From NCBI GenBank assembly GCA_017416805.1, contig JAFQBB010000036.1, positions 1 through 64,000 on the forward strand: 64,000 nucleotides of DNA. Reading direction: 5' to 3'. The position numbers were made by a program, and so were the translations under genes. Numbering within the stretch: position 1 is the first letter of the stretch; the number at the start of each line of letters is the position of its first letter. The stretch comes from Bacteroidaceae bacterium (GTDB taxonomy: Bacteria > Bacteroidota > Bacteroidia > Bacteroidales > Bacteroidaceae). Positions 22,813-32,685 of the stretch are shown piece after piece. The notes under the pieces were generated by a model, which searched no databases, was not told the DNA's origin, and was given only the letters and a program-made list of their open reading frames with translations.

Positions 22813-25413
22813 ATGAGAAAGACAAAACGAGAACTTGTCAGAATGCTGTGCCTTATTATGCCCTTGATGCTTATGAGTGTCCTGCGGGTGAATGCACAAA
22901 CAGAGCCAAAAGTATCTCCTCAATTGGACAGTTTGGCCAAGTTTGCCAGAAACATTCTGACATTCAACAAGGTATTTCCGCAAGAGAAGGTTTATCTGCA
23001 TTTCGACAATACAGGTTACTTTATGGGCGAAACCATTTGGTTCAAGGCATACGTGGTAAATCCTGTAAATAACCGTCCGAATGAGTTGAGCCGCGTGCTG
23101 TATGCCGAATTGGTGTCTCCGGAGGGACGTGTATTGCAAACCCAGAAGTTGAAGATTATAGACGGACAATGCAATGGACAGTTTTCATTGGCAGAATTGC
23201 TTCATCCCGGTTTTTATGAGGTGCGTGCCTATACGGCTCTGATGTTGAATTGGGACAGTTCTACTATCTTTTCGCGTGTATTTCCCATTTTTAATGCTCC
23301 GCTTTCAGAAGGGAAAGGTATGTATGACAATCCTATGATGAACCGCACATCGCATGTCGAGCGTTTGCCATATATGCGTGAAAAGGAACCTAAGACAGAG
23401 AAAATCAATTTGCAATTTTTTCCTGAAGGCGGCCATTTGGTTGAAGGATTGCAATCGGTCGTAGCTTTCAAGGTTACCGACAAGAAAGGAAACCCTTTGC
23501 CTGTTTCTGGAAGATTGTTCAACAATCGTGATGAAGAAATCAGTACGTGGAGTACGCTGCACGATGGGATGGGCCAATTCAATCTGATGCCTGTATCTGG
23601 AGAAACTTATTATGTGCAGATTAATGGAGAAAAGGGAAAGATGCAACGGTTCGATCTTCCTGTTGCACTTACGTGCGGTTATACTATGAGTATAAATAAT
23701 CTGCGCGATGATAAAGTGTGCATTCAAGTGGCGCGAAACGAACAGACTGATACCACCCGTGCTTTGGGTATGACCGTTATGTGTCGAGGACAAGTTATCC
23801 TTTTTGACCAGATTCAGTGGAATGACCAGAAGACGTATCACTACGAATTGCCCAAAGCTAAAATGCCTGAAGGTATCAGCCAAATAACCATTTTCGATAC
23901 GGAAGGAAGAATATATGCTGACAGAATGGTCTTTATCTCGCCCAAACGGACAATAAACTTCTCACTTACGGGTAAAAAGGACAGTTATCGGCCCAAAGAG
24001 ATGGTTGAACTTGGATTCAAACTTACTGATCCTACGGGAGCGCCGTTGCACACCATGTTCTCATTGGCTATACGCGATGCCGATACTGAAACACCTACAA
24101 ACCGCAGCTATGGCGGAGGGATTGCTGCCAACCTGCTGCTCAGTTCCGAAATTAAAGGCTACATCCACAATATTGATTACTATTTTGAAGCTGACGACCA
24201 ACCCCATAGGTTGGCACTTGACCTCTTGCTGCGTACTCAAGGATGGCGCAGATACGACTGGCAACAGATGGCAAACCCCGAAGATTTCAAGGTTGAGTAT
24301 CCGGCAGAGGAAGGTATAGTCATCAGAGGAGACCTCACATCCATGTTCAGAAACCGTGCCAAAGATGGAGCAGAGATTATCATACATCTCTATCATGGAA
24401 ACGGAGATCATAAGCGCGGAGCATGTATAGCCAACGAGAAAGGGGAATTTGCCTTTCAGGCCGAGGACTTCAACGGACGCTGGATTATGCACACCATCAC
24501 TAAAGAAGACGAAAAGGAGAAAGAGATGAATGTCAACCTGAAAAAGACCCCAAGTCCTGTAAAGCGTCCCTATGTCTATGGAGAAACTGACCTGTTCACC
24601 AAGAAAAGCGAGAAGGAGCAAAAGGCATTCACCCCCGATAGTCTGTCGTACGAAGAGGAGATTTATCAGGAACTGGGCAAACAGCGTTGGGAAAACCTGC
24701 TGCCTACCGTCAAGATTGAATCACAGAAGGAATGGATGAGCGAACGGGTGCGCAGGTGGCACAACCTGATATACGACATGGAGGATGAGCGGATGACCAT
24801 AGACGAAACGGGCGAGAATTACCTGAAGGAATTTGTCGAATGGTTGGAAGAGACCAATCCGTTCTTTGATTACGATTTGGACACAGGAAGTATTGCAGCT
24901 ACCTACAAGGGTAAGCCTGTGAAGTTCTTCATTACCCAAGTTGGCACAAACGGTTGGTTAGTTGAGAACAATATTGCTTTCAATGTCCAAGACCTGACTA
25001 TCGAGGATGTCGAGGCTATAGCCATCAGCGACAAGCCCAATGCTGTACTGGCCCTCAGTGTCAATGGTATGGATTCGTACATGTCGGATACAATGCCCAA
25101 TAAAGACGCTGTGGTCATTTCCGTCTTCGTGCGCAACGATTATTTCCGCCGTAAAGAACATAAAGCACGCAGAACTACGAAAGTACAAGGATTCACTCCT
25201 GCCATCCAATTCTATTTACCCGATTACAGCTTTGCCGACTTGCCCGATGAGAAGGACTTCCGTCGCACTCTGTATTGGGCACCGTACGTGACAACAAACA
25301 AGCAGGGCGAAGCAAGTATCCGTTTCTACAACACTCCCACTTGCCAACGAATCAAGGTATGTGCCGAGGCTGTAACTTTCGGAGGACTAATCGGAAGTTT
25401 TGAAACAGAATAA
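22813..25413 (+). CDS. Large exported protein with macroglobulin-like (MG2) domain
   Basis: 866 residues. Signal peptide about 1-29 (hydrophobic LVRMLCLIMPLMLMSVLRV, cut after VNAQ). Residues 55-150 contain the MG2-like block EKVYLHFDNTGYFMGETIWF and HPGFYEVRAYTALMLNW, typical of alpha-2-macroglobulin/carrier-type beta domains. A second beta-rich region follows, and the end reads RIKVCAEAVTFGGLIGSFE. Such large periplasmic or outer-membrane proteins are widespread in Bacteroidales, often without a defined role. No thioester motif is seen. It lies 50 bases after dnaX on the same strand and is followed by a strong terminator. Confidence 0.75.
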   Translation: MRKTKRELVRMLCLIMPLMLMSVLRVNAQTEPKVSPQLDSLAKFARNILTFNKVFPQEKVYLHFDNTGYFMGETIWFKAYVVNPVNNRPNELSRVLYAELVSPEGRVLQTQKLKIIDGQCNGQFSLAELLHPGFYEVRAYTALMLNWDSSTIFSRVFPIFNAPLSEGKGMYDNPMMNRTSHVERLPYMREKEPKTEKINLQFFPEGGHLVEGLQSVVAFKVTDKKGNPLPVSGRLFNNRDEEISTWSTLHDGMGQFNLMPVSGETYYVQINGEKGKMQRFDLPVALTCGYTMSINNLRDDKVCIQVARNEQTDTTRALGMTVMCRGQVILFDQIQWNDQKTYHYELPKAKMPEGISQITIFDTEGRIYADRMVFISPKRTINFSLTGKKDSYRPKEMVELGFKLTDPTGAPLHTMFSLAIRDADTETPTNRSYGGGIAANLLLSSEIKGYIHNIDYYFEADDQPHRLALDLLLRTQGWRRYDWQQMANPEDFKVEYPAEEGIVIRGDLTSMFRNRAKDGAEIIIHLYHGNGDHKRGACIANEKGEFAFQAEDFNGRWIMHTITKEDEKEKEMNVNLKKTPSPVKRPYVYGETDLFTKKSEKEQKAFTPDSLSYEEEIYQELGKQRWENLLPTVKIESQKEWMSERVRRWHNLIYDMEDERMTIDETGENYLKEFVEWLEETNPFFDYDLDTGSIAATYKGKPVKFFITQVGTNGWLVENNIAFNVQDLTIEDVEAIAISDKPNAVLALSVNGMDSYMSDTMPNKDAVVISVFVRNDYFRRKEHKARRTTKVQGFTPAIQFYLPDYSFADLPDEKDFRRTLYWAPYVTTNKQGEASIRFYNTPTCQRIKVCAEAVTFGGLIGSFETE

Positions 25414-25444
25414 CCTCTTTTGTAAGATAATCGTAAACGAGACA

Positions 25445-25477
25445 GGCTACAAGGATTTTTTCCTTGTAGCCTTTTTT
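25445..25477 (+). terminator. Terminator of dnaX-MG2 unit
   Basis: GGCTACAAGG (25445-25454) pairs with CCTTGTAGCC (25462-25471), 7-base T-rich loop, then six T. A classical rho-independent terminator. Confidence 0.92.
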
Positions 25478-25675
25478 ATTATAGCAGTATACCGGACACC
25501 AATAATAAAAGTAGAAGAACTGGTAAAGGAGAACGGAAGGGCAAGTAAAGACGGACAGATTTATCGGAGAAAAGCGGATAAAAGAAAGGCAATGAACAAT
25601 TCCCCCACCCCTTTGTTACGTAGGGTGGCAGACTATCCTGCCTCAAAGATGTATAACCTTAATATAACGATGCGT

Positions 25676-26596
25676 ATGAACAAGAAGATAGTAGTCATAG
25701 GAAGTTGCAACACCGATATGGTGGTCAACATGGAGCGTCTGCCCTTGCCGGGCGAAACGCTTATCGGAGGGAAGTTCTTCATGAACCCCGGTGGGAAGGG
25801 AGCCAATCAGGCCGTGGCGGCCGCCCGACTGGGTGGAAACGTCACCTTTGTGGCCAAGGTGGGAAATGATGCCTTCGGCCAACGGGCCATCGAGCAGTAT
25901 CAGGCTGAGGGGATTGAGACGCGCTACGTGCTAGTGGATGGTGAAAATCCTTCGGGCGTGGCCCTTATCATGGTGGATGCGCAGGGCGAAAACAGTATTG
26001 CCGTAGCCTCGGGAGCCAATGCCCAACTGCTTCCGCCTGACATTGATCGTGCGGCAGAGGCTATCGCCAAAGCGGGTATTCTGCTGATGCAACTGGAGAC
26101 TCCGATGCGCACGGTTGACTATGCCGCCCGCATAGCTAAGGAGAAGGGAGCGAAGGTCATTCTCAATCCGGCACCGGCACACACCTTGCCCGATTCGCTC
26201 TTGCGAAACCTCTATATGCTGATTGCCAACGAGACGGAAGCGGAATTCATCTCAGGCACACAGATTACAGACATGGACAGTGTGGCACGTGCGGCAGACA
26301 TCATCAGCCACAAGGGGGTGGAAAATGTTGTTATTACCCTCGGTGCGAAAGGAGCCTTTGTCAAGGAGAAGGGAAGTTATCACCAGATTCCAGGTCACAA
26401 GGTGAAGGCTGTGGATGCCACGGCAGCGGGCGACACCTTCTGCGGTGCCCTCTGTGTGGCCCTCTCCGAAGAAAAGAGCATCACCGAAGCTGTGGAGTTT
26501 GCCAACCGATGTGCTGCCATCACCGTGACACGCATGGGAGCGCAATCGTCGGTACCGCATAGGAGGGAGGTGGATATTTTTATGAAGGAGTTATAG
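25676..26596 (+). CDS. rbsK: Ribokinase
   Basis: 306 residues from the ATG at 25676 (another ATG two codons upstream is possible). PfkB family with ribokinase-specific N-terminus IGSCNTDMVVNMERLPLPGE, substrate loop NPGGKGANQAVAAARLGG and C-terminal catalytic motif DATAAGDTFCGAL. It makes ribose 5-phosphate from ribose and ATP. The downstream GRP-type sugar transporter supports a ribose uptake pair. The 262 bases before it hold the dnaX-MG2 terminator and no clear promoter. Confidence 0.92.
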   Translation: MNKKIVVIGSCNTDMVVNMERLPLPGETLIGGKFFMNPGGKGANQAVAAARLGGNVTFVAKVGNDAFGQRAIEQYQAEGIETRYVLVDGENPSGVALIMVDAQGENSIAVASGANAQLLPPDIDRAAEAIAKAGILLMQLETPMRTVDYAARIAKEKGAKVILNPAPAHTLPDSLLRNLYMLIANETEAEFISGTQITDMDSVARAADIISHKGVENVVITLGAKGAFVKEKGSYHQIPGHKVKAVDATAAGDTFCGALCVALSEEKSITEAVEFANRCAAITVTRMGAQSSVPHRREVDIFMKEL

Positions 26597-26757
26597 GAGT
26601 TAAAGGAATTATCACTTCGCTTCGCTCGTTAGGAGTTAAAGCTAATAGTTTTTGCTTGAATGATTGCAAAACACTTGGTTAGCAGGCAAAGCCTGCGATA
26701 ACTTCTAAGCCTGAAAGGCTGATAACTTCTTTAACTCCTATAACTCCCCCCCTCCCA
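26597..26757. repeat. Word-repeat element, gagttaaag class with GCAGGCAAAGCCTGC hairpin
   Basis: Left block: GGAGTTATAGGAGTTAAAGG, then cacttcgcttcgctcgt and taggagttaaagc. Centre: ttggttagcaggcaaagcctgcgataac (26678-26705), containing the hairpin GCAGGCAAAGCCTGC. Right block: a second hairpin AAGCCTGAAAGGCT, then aacttctttaactcctataactcc. It has the same modules in the same order as 34638-34796. It lies between rbsK and the GRP transporter. Confidence 0.85.
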
Positions 26758-26802
26758 ATAACTCCTTTCCAAAAACAGTATTAATCCTAAATTTGAAGAC
26801 CT

Positions 26803-27810
26803 ATGTTTATCGTTAACAATTATCTATTAGCCGTCGTCCTCTGTTTTGTGACGATGCTCTGCTGGGGCTCGTGGGCTAACACACAGAAACTAGCCGGGAA
26901 GACCTGGCGTTATGAACTTTTCTATTGGGATTATGTCATCGGAATCCTGCTTTTCTCCATCGTGTTGGGCCTCACGCTCGGTAGTACGGGTGAGATGGGC
27001 CGCGGATTCCTAACCGATCTTGGACAGATAACCCCAGGCAACTATGTGAGCGCCCTTATTGGTGGTGCCATCTTCAATTTGGCCAACATCCTGCTTTCGG
27101 CTGCCATCTCCATGGCCGGCATGACGGTAGCCTTCCCTTTGGGGGTAGGCATTGCGCTGGTATTGGGTGTCATAGTCAACTACATCGGTGCACCTAAAGG
27201 TGACCCGTTGACCCTTTTCCTTGGAGTAGCTTTGGTGATGGTGGCCATCATTGTCAATGCTATAGCTTCGGGAAAGATGCATCGTGGGAGCAGTGCTGGC
27301 ACCAGCAAGAAGGGAGCTGTCATTGCTATTATTGCCGGTGTGCTGATGGCCTTCTTCTACCGTTTTGTAGCAGCGGCCATGGATCTCGACAATTTCGAGC
27401 AGCCCACTCCGGGCATGGCCACTCCCTATTCGGCCTTCTTCATCTTCTCGGTAGGTATTTTCCTGAGCAACATCCTGTTCAACACCGTGGTGATGCGCCG
27501 TCCGTTCGTGGGCAAGCCGGTAAGTTATAGTGACTATTTCAGTGGGCGCCTGAGTACCCACATGGTGGGTGTGCTCGGTGGTGTCATCTGGGGACTTGGT
27601 ACAGCCTTGAGTTACATAGCCGCAGGCAAGGCCGGCGCTGCCATCTCCTATGCTCTCGGACAAGGGGCGCCCATGGTGGCAGCCCTGTGGGGCATCTTTG
27701 TATGGAAAGAATTCAAAGGGGCTCCCAGCACGGTGAACACCTTGTTGGCCCTGATGTTCCTCTTCTTCATCTCGGGTCTTGGGGCGATTATTGTGTCAGG
27801 AGCGAATTGA
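26803..27810 (+). CDS. GRP-family (DMT superfamily) sugar transporter
   Basis: 335 residues with ten hydrophobic segments. N-terminal LCWGSWANTQKLAGKTWRYE, then FYWDYVIGILL, GGAIFNLANILLSAAI and VAFPLGVGIALVLGVIVNY are typical of the glucose/ribose porter group of the drug/metabolite superfamily. It most likely carries ribose, because a ribokinase precedes it on the same strand; this is inference. The end of the gene converges with GH115 across an inverted repeat. Confidence 0.85.
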   Translation: MFIVNNYLLAVVLCFVTMLCWGSWANTQKLAGKTWRYELFYWDYVIGILLFSIVLGLTLGSTGEMGRGFLTDLGQITPGNYVSALIGGAIFNLANILLSAAISMAGMTVAFPLGVGIALVLGVIVNYIGAPKGDPLTLFLGVALVMVAIIVNAIASGKMHRGSSAGTSKKGAVIAIIAGVLMAFFYRFVAAAMDLDNFEQPTPGMATPYSAFFIFSVGIFLSNILFNTVVMRRPFVGKPVSYSDYFSGRLSTHMVGVLGGVIWGLGTALSYIAAGKAGAAISYALGQGAPMVAALWGIFVWKEFKGAPSTVNTLLALMFLFFISGLGAIIVSGAN

Positions 27811-27823
27811 GTGAGGAAATAAT

Positions 27824-27889
27824 AAAAAATGAAGAGTGAAGAATCCGATAGTCTGTACATTATGATTCTTCACTCTTCATTCTTTTTTT
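27824..27889. repeat. Word-repeat element, gaagagtgaagaa class, between convergent genes
   Basis: AAAAATGAAGAGTGAAGAATC on the left pairs with GATTCTTCACTCTTCATTC on the right, with centre CGATAGTCTGTACATTAT. The centre plus inner arms match the complement of the element at 9041-9145 over about 39 bases with a few differences. The right arm is followed by a T-run, so it could terminate the GRP transcript; its complement could do the same for GH115. Confidence 0.85.
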
Positions 27890-27902
27890 CTTATTACATT
27901 GC

Positions 27903-30383
27903 TTATCGTCTGAGAGGTGATTCCTCACCAAAGAGATGTTGGTTCTGATAACCACCAAAATCTACTACGACTTTTTCAAATACGATGCCCGGATGAGACG
28001 GATGAATAGTCAGTTCGTGCATGTTACCATTAGGAGCGACGGGCAATTCTACTACCGATTCCACTACACGGCGAGCAACCGTGGGGTAGAATACGGAATA
28101 CATGTAAGGCTGACGGTCGAGAAGGGTTTTGTTGAAGTTGACAGTCGTAGCATTCGAACCATCCAGACTTACGGTATATTCATGTCCGCCCACATTCAAG
28201 AAGTCAAGGGTCGATTTCACTATCACATGTACTTTCACCTTGTCTATTCCCTTTTCGGGCAAAACAAAGCGATACGTCAAGGTTGCATTACCCGTTTCCT
28301 GCGTGTAAGGTGTCAGTGCTACAGCACTGCGGGTGCGTCCATAGTAGGGATAAACTGTCCATTGGGTTCCCTCGGGAGCATTGCACTGATAGTAATGTTC
28401 GGCTTCCATAGCCACATATCCGTTGCTGTGCTCGAAGGTGAATCCTCCATCCTTACCATCGGTTTTAACCTGTTTGGTCTTAGGCAGCATATCCTTGGGG
28501 AAATTATCGTTCCAACTGGTATAACCGATATGTTTCTGAGTCATCATGCCATTCCATTTGCCACCGGCAATGTCCTTATTGTATGAGAGACAGAGCAGAG
28601 AGTCACGCACGAAGCAATCCTTTACCCGTTTGGCCCACATGTTGGCATCGGGGTTGTTAGCTTGTGCCAAATGCTGGTTCATGGCTTGAGCATAGTACAT
28701 ATCATATAGATTGGCCATTGCCTGCACAGGGAACAACAACAGTTGGCGATACACATCGTGACATTCAACGGGAATCTCCAAGAACAATCTCAAAGCACGG
28801 GCTTCCAGGCGCTGATACTCATCAGCGACCTGTTTCCATTCTCCTGTCGTAATGTTATAAGTCTTTGCATCCAACATTTCAGGTGTCACCCGACTCATAT
28901 ACTGACAGTTCTGATTATAAATGTCGGCCGCTTCCTCTGCCCACTCTTCGCCTATCTGTTCAGCAAAGAAAGTACGTGTGTGGTCAACTACATTCTGTAC
29001 CTGATACTTCTTGGGACTCCATGCCATGTCCATAAAGAGTGAGATAGGATACTCCATCGGCTTCAGGTCACCCACATTCAGTATCCACAACTTCTCGATA
29101 CCGAAATCATAGGCCAATGAAAGTTGTTCAAACATCTGTTGTGTCTGGGTAATGTTCAGCCACTTTGAATTACGCGGTGCTCCTACATAATCCACGTGGT
29201 AATAGATTCCCCATCCACCTTTGTGCTTGCGTTCCTCTGCATTGGGTACACGGCGTATGTCGCCCCAGTTGTCATCGCAAACCAGGATAGTTACATCATC
29301 GGGCACTCTGAATCCTGCATCGTAGTAGTCTTGTACTTCCTTATACAAAGCCCATACTTGCGGAGTCTCCTTGGCCGGACGTCCCGTTACCTGACGGATG
29401 ATTTTACGCTGGTTCTCCACAATGCGCTCCATCAGGCGTGTATCTGTTTTTTCGCTCATGGCTTCGTCGCCATCGCCACGCATACCGATGGTAACAATGT
29501 CCTCAGTGCCTTTCATGCGTTCGATACCTTCACGGAAGAACTGGTCGAGTTTCTCCTGATTGGTTGCATAGTTCCAAGGTCCCCACTCTTTGCGTTTACG
29601 GGCATATTCCTGATGGTTGCGTGCCATAGGCTCGTGATGACTGGTACTGATGATGACACCCATCTTATCGGCTGTCGGACCGTTCAAGGGGTCATCGGCA
29701 TAGAAAGCCCAACTCCACATAGCCGGCCACAGCATATTACCACGCAAACGAAGGATAAGTTCAAATACCTTCTCATAAAACTTATGCCCACCGTAGTTGG
29801 TGCCATAGGTATTCTTTACCCATGAGGTGAGACAAGGAGCTTCGTCATTGAGGAAAAGGCCACGGAAATCAACGGCCGGTTCGCCATCGGTATATGTACC
29901 TTTCAAAATATAGGCTTCGCTCTGCTTTTCAATCGGCGCATCGGCCCACCAATACCAAGGAGATATGCCCAACTGACGGCTGAGTTCATACACACCGTAG
30001 ATGGTACCGCGCTTGTCGCTACCGGCAATGACGATCTGTCCTTCAGGAGTGGTGGTGATGATAAACTTTTCGCGTTTGCCTTTGAGGTCAGCCAGTTTCA
30101 GAGCATCAATGGTCTTGTTTTTACCGATTGTTCCTACAAGGATAGTGGCTGCCCCACCCTCTTTCTCAACAAGGGCGGGAGTCTTGCCCAACACGTTCTG
30201 CATGTCGGTCTGGAGGTTACGGATAGCAATCTTCACACCTTCATACTCATTCTCACTATAGCCGATAGTGGCATTGGTAATATTCACTGCATCAGCGTGC
30301 TTTACAAAACTGACAAATTGCTCTGCCGCTTGCACCATTGTGAGGCACATCAGGGCGACAAGGGAAAGAATTAGTTTTTTCAT
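27903..30383 (-). CDS. GH115 alpha-glucuronidase
   Basis: 826 residues with a signal peptide (MKKLILSLVALMCLTMVQAA). GH115 signatures: WYWWADAPIEK, FRGLFLNDEAPCLTSW, LRLRGNMLWPAMW, TSHHEPMARNHQEYARKR, GMRGDGDEAMSE, LVCDDNWGDIRR and GGWGIYYHVDYVG. A C-terminal beta-sandwich begins near residue 660. Known members remove 4-O-methyl-glucuronic or glucuronic acid from xylan or arabinogalactan. It acts in the periplasm or at the surface. It is cotranscribed with the upstream GH97 gene (60-base gap), near two GH43 genes on the other strand. Confidence 0.93.
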   Translation of the reverse strand: MKKLILSLVALMCLTMVQAAEQFVSFVKHADAVNITNATIGYSENEYEGVKIAIRNLQTDMQNVLGKTPALVEKEGGAATILVGTIGKNKTIDALKLADLKGKREKFIITTTPEGQIVIAGSDKRGTIYGVYELSRQLGISPWYWWADAPIEKQSEAYILKGTYTDGEPAVDFRGLFLNDEAPCLTSWVKNTYGTNYGGHKFYEKVFELILRLRGNMLWPAMWSWAFYADDPLNGPTADKMGVIISTSHHEPMARNHQEYARKRKEWGPWNYATNQEKLDQFFREGIERMKGTEDIVTIGMRGDGDEAMSEKTDTRLMERIVENQRKIIRQVTGRPAKETPQVWALYKEVQDYYDAGFRVPDDVTILVCDDNWGDIRRVPNAEERKHKGGWGIYYHVDYVGAPRNSKWLNITQTQQMFEQLSLAYDFGIEKLWILNVGDLKPMEYPISLFMDMAWSPKKYQVQNVVDHTRTFFAEQIGEEWAEEAADIYNQNCQYMSRVTPEMLDAKTYNITTGEWKQVADEYQRLEARALRLFLEIPVECHDVYRQLLLFPVQAMANLYDMYYAQAMNQHLAQANNPDANMWAKRVKDCFVRDSLLCLSYNKDIAGGKWNGMMTQKHIGYTSWNDNFPKDMLPKTKQVKTDGKDGGFTFEHSNGYVAMEAEHYYQCNAPEGTQWTVYPYYGRTRSAVALTPYTQETGNATLTYRFVLPEKGIDKVKVHVIVKSTLDFLNVGGHEYTVSLDGSNATTVNFNKTLLDRQPYMYSVFYPTVARRVVESVVELPVAPNGNMHELTIHPSHPGIVFEKVVVDFGGYQNQHLFGEESPLRR

Positions 30384-30443
30384 ATTAAGTTGTTATAATT
30401 TTAAGGAGGTAAAGGAGAAGTTCTTTAATTTATTATTAAAAAA

Positions 30444-32453
30444 TCATTCAACAATCACAATTCCGCCATTGGTAGGTATCTCCACTTTTACGGTCTGTTT
30501 CTTACTCACTTTGATGGGTTTCACTTCACCATTCTGATAGAGGCTGACGGTACTCTTGCCCTCAAGCATGGGCAGGGTCAGTGTCTGTTTGATAGGAGTG
30601 TCCGTAGCGTTCACGCCTGCGATGTACCATTTCTCTCCTGAGCGACGGGCCATGATGATATATTTACCGGGATAGCCGTCGATGAAGCGCACTTCGTCCC
30701 ACTTGGTAGGAACACTCTTCATGAAATCGATAGCATAGGCTGGCGCATCGGTAAGGTTGTTGGGAGCCAAAGCGAAGTGCTGCACAGGGCTTTGGAAGAT
30801 GACAGCCGTAGCCAAAGCATAGACGTCACTGGTCACGCGGCGTGAGCCACGATTGTTGGAGGCGCTATAGTACTTGTTGAGGGCAGAGCCGCCAAAGTCC
30901 ATGGAACCTACAGCATTGCGGGTGAAGGGATACATGGTGCCGCAATCGCGTGCCTCGGCATCGCAGAATCCTTGTGAGAAGTGAAGATTCTCTGAAGCAA
31001 GGATGGCTTCAGAAGCCACATAGTTGGGGAACATCTGTTCCCATCCGCGCGGCAGGGTACAACCGTGGAAGATGACCATGATACCATAATCATTGGCATC
31101 AGTGAGGATATCTTCATAAAGTTGCATCATCGGCTGTTTGTCGCCACCAAAGAAATCAACCTTGATACCAAGAATGCCATTTTCCTGCATCCATTTCATC
31201 TCCTTGCGGCGCTCATAGGGATTGTTCATAATGCCCTTGGGAGACTGGGGAGCATCGTTCCAACTGCCATTACTATTGTACCACAAATAGAGGCCCACGC
31301 CCTTTGATTGGGCATAGCGGGAAAGTTCGGCAATACGCTCGCGGCCAATCTGCACATCCCACAGAGCATCAACCAACAGAGAACGGTAGCCCATAGCAGC
31401 GGCAAAGTCAACGTAGCGTTTCTGTTCATCATAGTTACAGCTGGGGTCCATGCCGATAATCCATGACCACATACCCTTGCCATAGTCTTTGGAATAGTCC
31501 TTACTGGCAGGGTATCTCTCTTCTACAAGGTCCCATGTCACAGTTGTTTCGATAATATTGGCCGGTGTGTGCCCCACGGTGATGGTGCGCCAAGGAGTTC
31601 TTCCGGGCAAAGCCATCTGCACCGAAGTGCTGCCCCATCCGTTCAATTCACCCTCCATGGGGAAACCGATACGGTATTCACCACCGTTTCCGCCCAACAG
31701 GCGGCAACCTACATAGTCACCATCCGTACCTGTTTCAGAAACCAGAATCCACAGGGCTTTCTCCTTGTCTGCATCAGGGACTTCAAAAAGGCAGGGGAAG
31801 GTATAGCCATTGCCCCATCCGTTCTTTCCTACAGGTTCGCCAAGAGTGTATTTGGTTTCGTAACTGGGCATGGTGCGGGCAAAACCCGTCATGGGATTGC
31901 TTTGCGGAGCCATAAAAGTAAGGGCATTACCCGGAAGTTGGAAAGTAGAAACCTCTTCGGTAATCACACAACTGCGAGTGTCGCCCTGAGTCAATACTGT
32001 GTATCGGAAAGCTACATCGCGGTTGCTCACATAAAAATCTATCTCCATAACCGGTCCATTCTCTCTTCTTGCTCGTGGGCGATTATTCCCCTGCGCTGTC
32101 TGACTTGCATTTCTGGAAAATTGTAATTTGGCTGTCTTGAATTGGAACCTGTGTTTCGGTCCCACTTTGATACTGGGCAGGCTGTAGATACCAGTATATT
32201 CTCCCGTCATCAACATCTCCGTATCCTTATCCCACTTCAAGTTCTGGGTATAATCTCCCATGTTGGTCTTCAATCCAAGGGCAGACGGTTCGATGGCGAC
32301 CTGTCCGTCATAGAGCACAGAATAGGTGGGACGCCCCTCCTTCATCTCAAAATCCACACTGATACGTCCGTCGGGACTGCTGACGATTACTTCGGCCTGC
32401 CCTATCGTCATACTCAATAGCGCGAGGCAAAATGCTGCATGCTTTTTTGTCAT
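30444..32453 (-). CDS. GH97 family alpha-glycosidase
   Basis: 669 residues with a signal peptide (about residues 1-20). N-terminal super-sandwich domain (SPDGRISVDF; NRDVAFRYTVL), then the (beta/alpha)8 barrel with YVDFAAAMGYRSLLVDALWD, LYLWYNSNGSWNDA and NGILGIKVDFFGGDKQ. The Asp in KVDF is where retaining alpha-galactosidase members of GH97 carry the nucleophile, so a retaining enzyme is likely; inverting members use glutamates. The C-terminal all-beta domain ends at GGIVIVE. First gene of the GH97-GH115 unit. Confidence 0.9.
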   Translation of the reverse strand: MTKKHAAFCLALLSMTIGQAEVIVSSPDGRISVDFEMKEGRPTYSVLYDGQVAIEPSALGLKTNMGDYTQNLKWDKDTEMLMTGEYTGIYSLPSIKVGPKHRFQFKTAKLQFSRNASQTAQGNNRPRARRENGPVMEIDFYVSNRDVAFRYTVLTQGDTRSCVITEEVSTFQLPGNALTFMAPQSNPMTGFARTMPSYETKYTLGEPVGKNGWGNGYTFPCLFEVPDADKEKALWILVSETGTDGDYVGCRLLGGNGGEYRIGFPMEGELNGWGSTSVQMALPGRTPWRTITVGHTPANIIETTVTWDLVEERYPASKDYSKDYGKGMWSWIIGMDPSCNYDEQKRYVDFAAAMGYRSLLVDALWDVQIGRERIAELSRYAQSKGVGLYLWYNSNGSWNDAPQSPKGIMNNPYERRKEMKWMQENGILGIKVDFFGGDKQPMMQLYEDILTDANDYGIMVIFHGCTLPRGWEQMFPNYVASEAILASENLHFSQGFCDAEARDCGTMYPFTRNAVGSMDFGGSALNKYYSASNNRGSRRVTSDVYALATAVIFQSPVQHFALAPNNLTDAPAYAIDFMKSVPTKWDEVRFIDGYPGKYIIMARRSGEKWYIAGVNATDTPIKQTLTLPMLEGKSTVSLYQNGEVKPIKVSKKQTVKVEIPTNGGIVIVE

Positions 32454-32506
32454 TGTTATTCTTGTTTTTTTGTTTTTATAGAATCCACCAATAGTTATTG
32501 TTTGTG

Positions 32507-32514
32507 CAAAAGTA
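32507..32514 (-). promoter_or_regulatory. -7 box of GH97-GH115
   Basis: Minus strand TACTTTTG, an exact TAnnTTTG match, about 54 bases before the GH97 start. No consensus -33 element was found, in line with an activator-dependent promoter. Confidence 0.5.
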
Positions 32515-32562
32515 CAAAAAACGGTTCTGTATCACTTTTCTTTATGTCGCAAATCGTTCCAT

Positions 32563-32660
32563 ACATGTACCACAATCCGATAAAAACTCCTTTGATAAAA
32601 CCTAATATACGGATTATTGATTACATTTGTCCCACAATCTCGTAAATTCCTATTAGTGAA
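32563..32660. promoter_or_regulatory. Direct repeats between divergent GH97 and GH43 genes
   Basis: ACATGTACCACAATCCG (from 32563) and ACATTTGTCCCACAATCTCG (from 32634) are similar, share CCACAATC and lie about 71 bases apart in the same direction, each followed by AT-rich sequence ending in ACTCCT or ATTCCT. They may be binding sites for a regulator of the glycan genes. The second copy overlaps a possible -7 box TACATTTG (32632-32639) for the GH43 gene. Confidence 0.4.
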
Positions 32661-32685
32661 AACCCACCTTAAATAAAACATTTGT

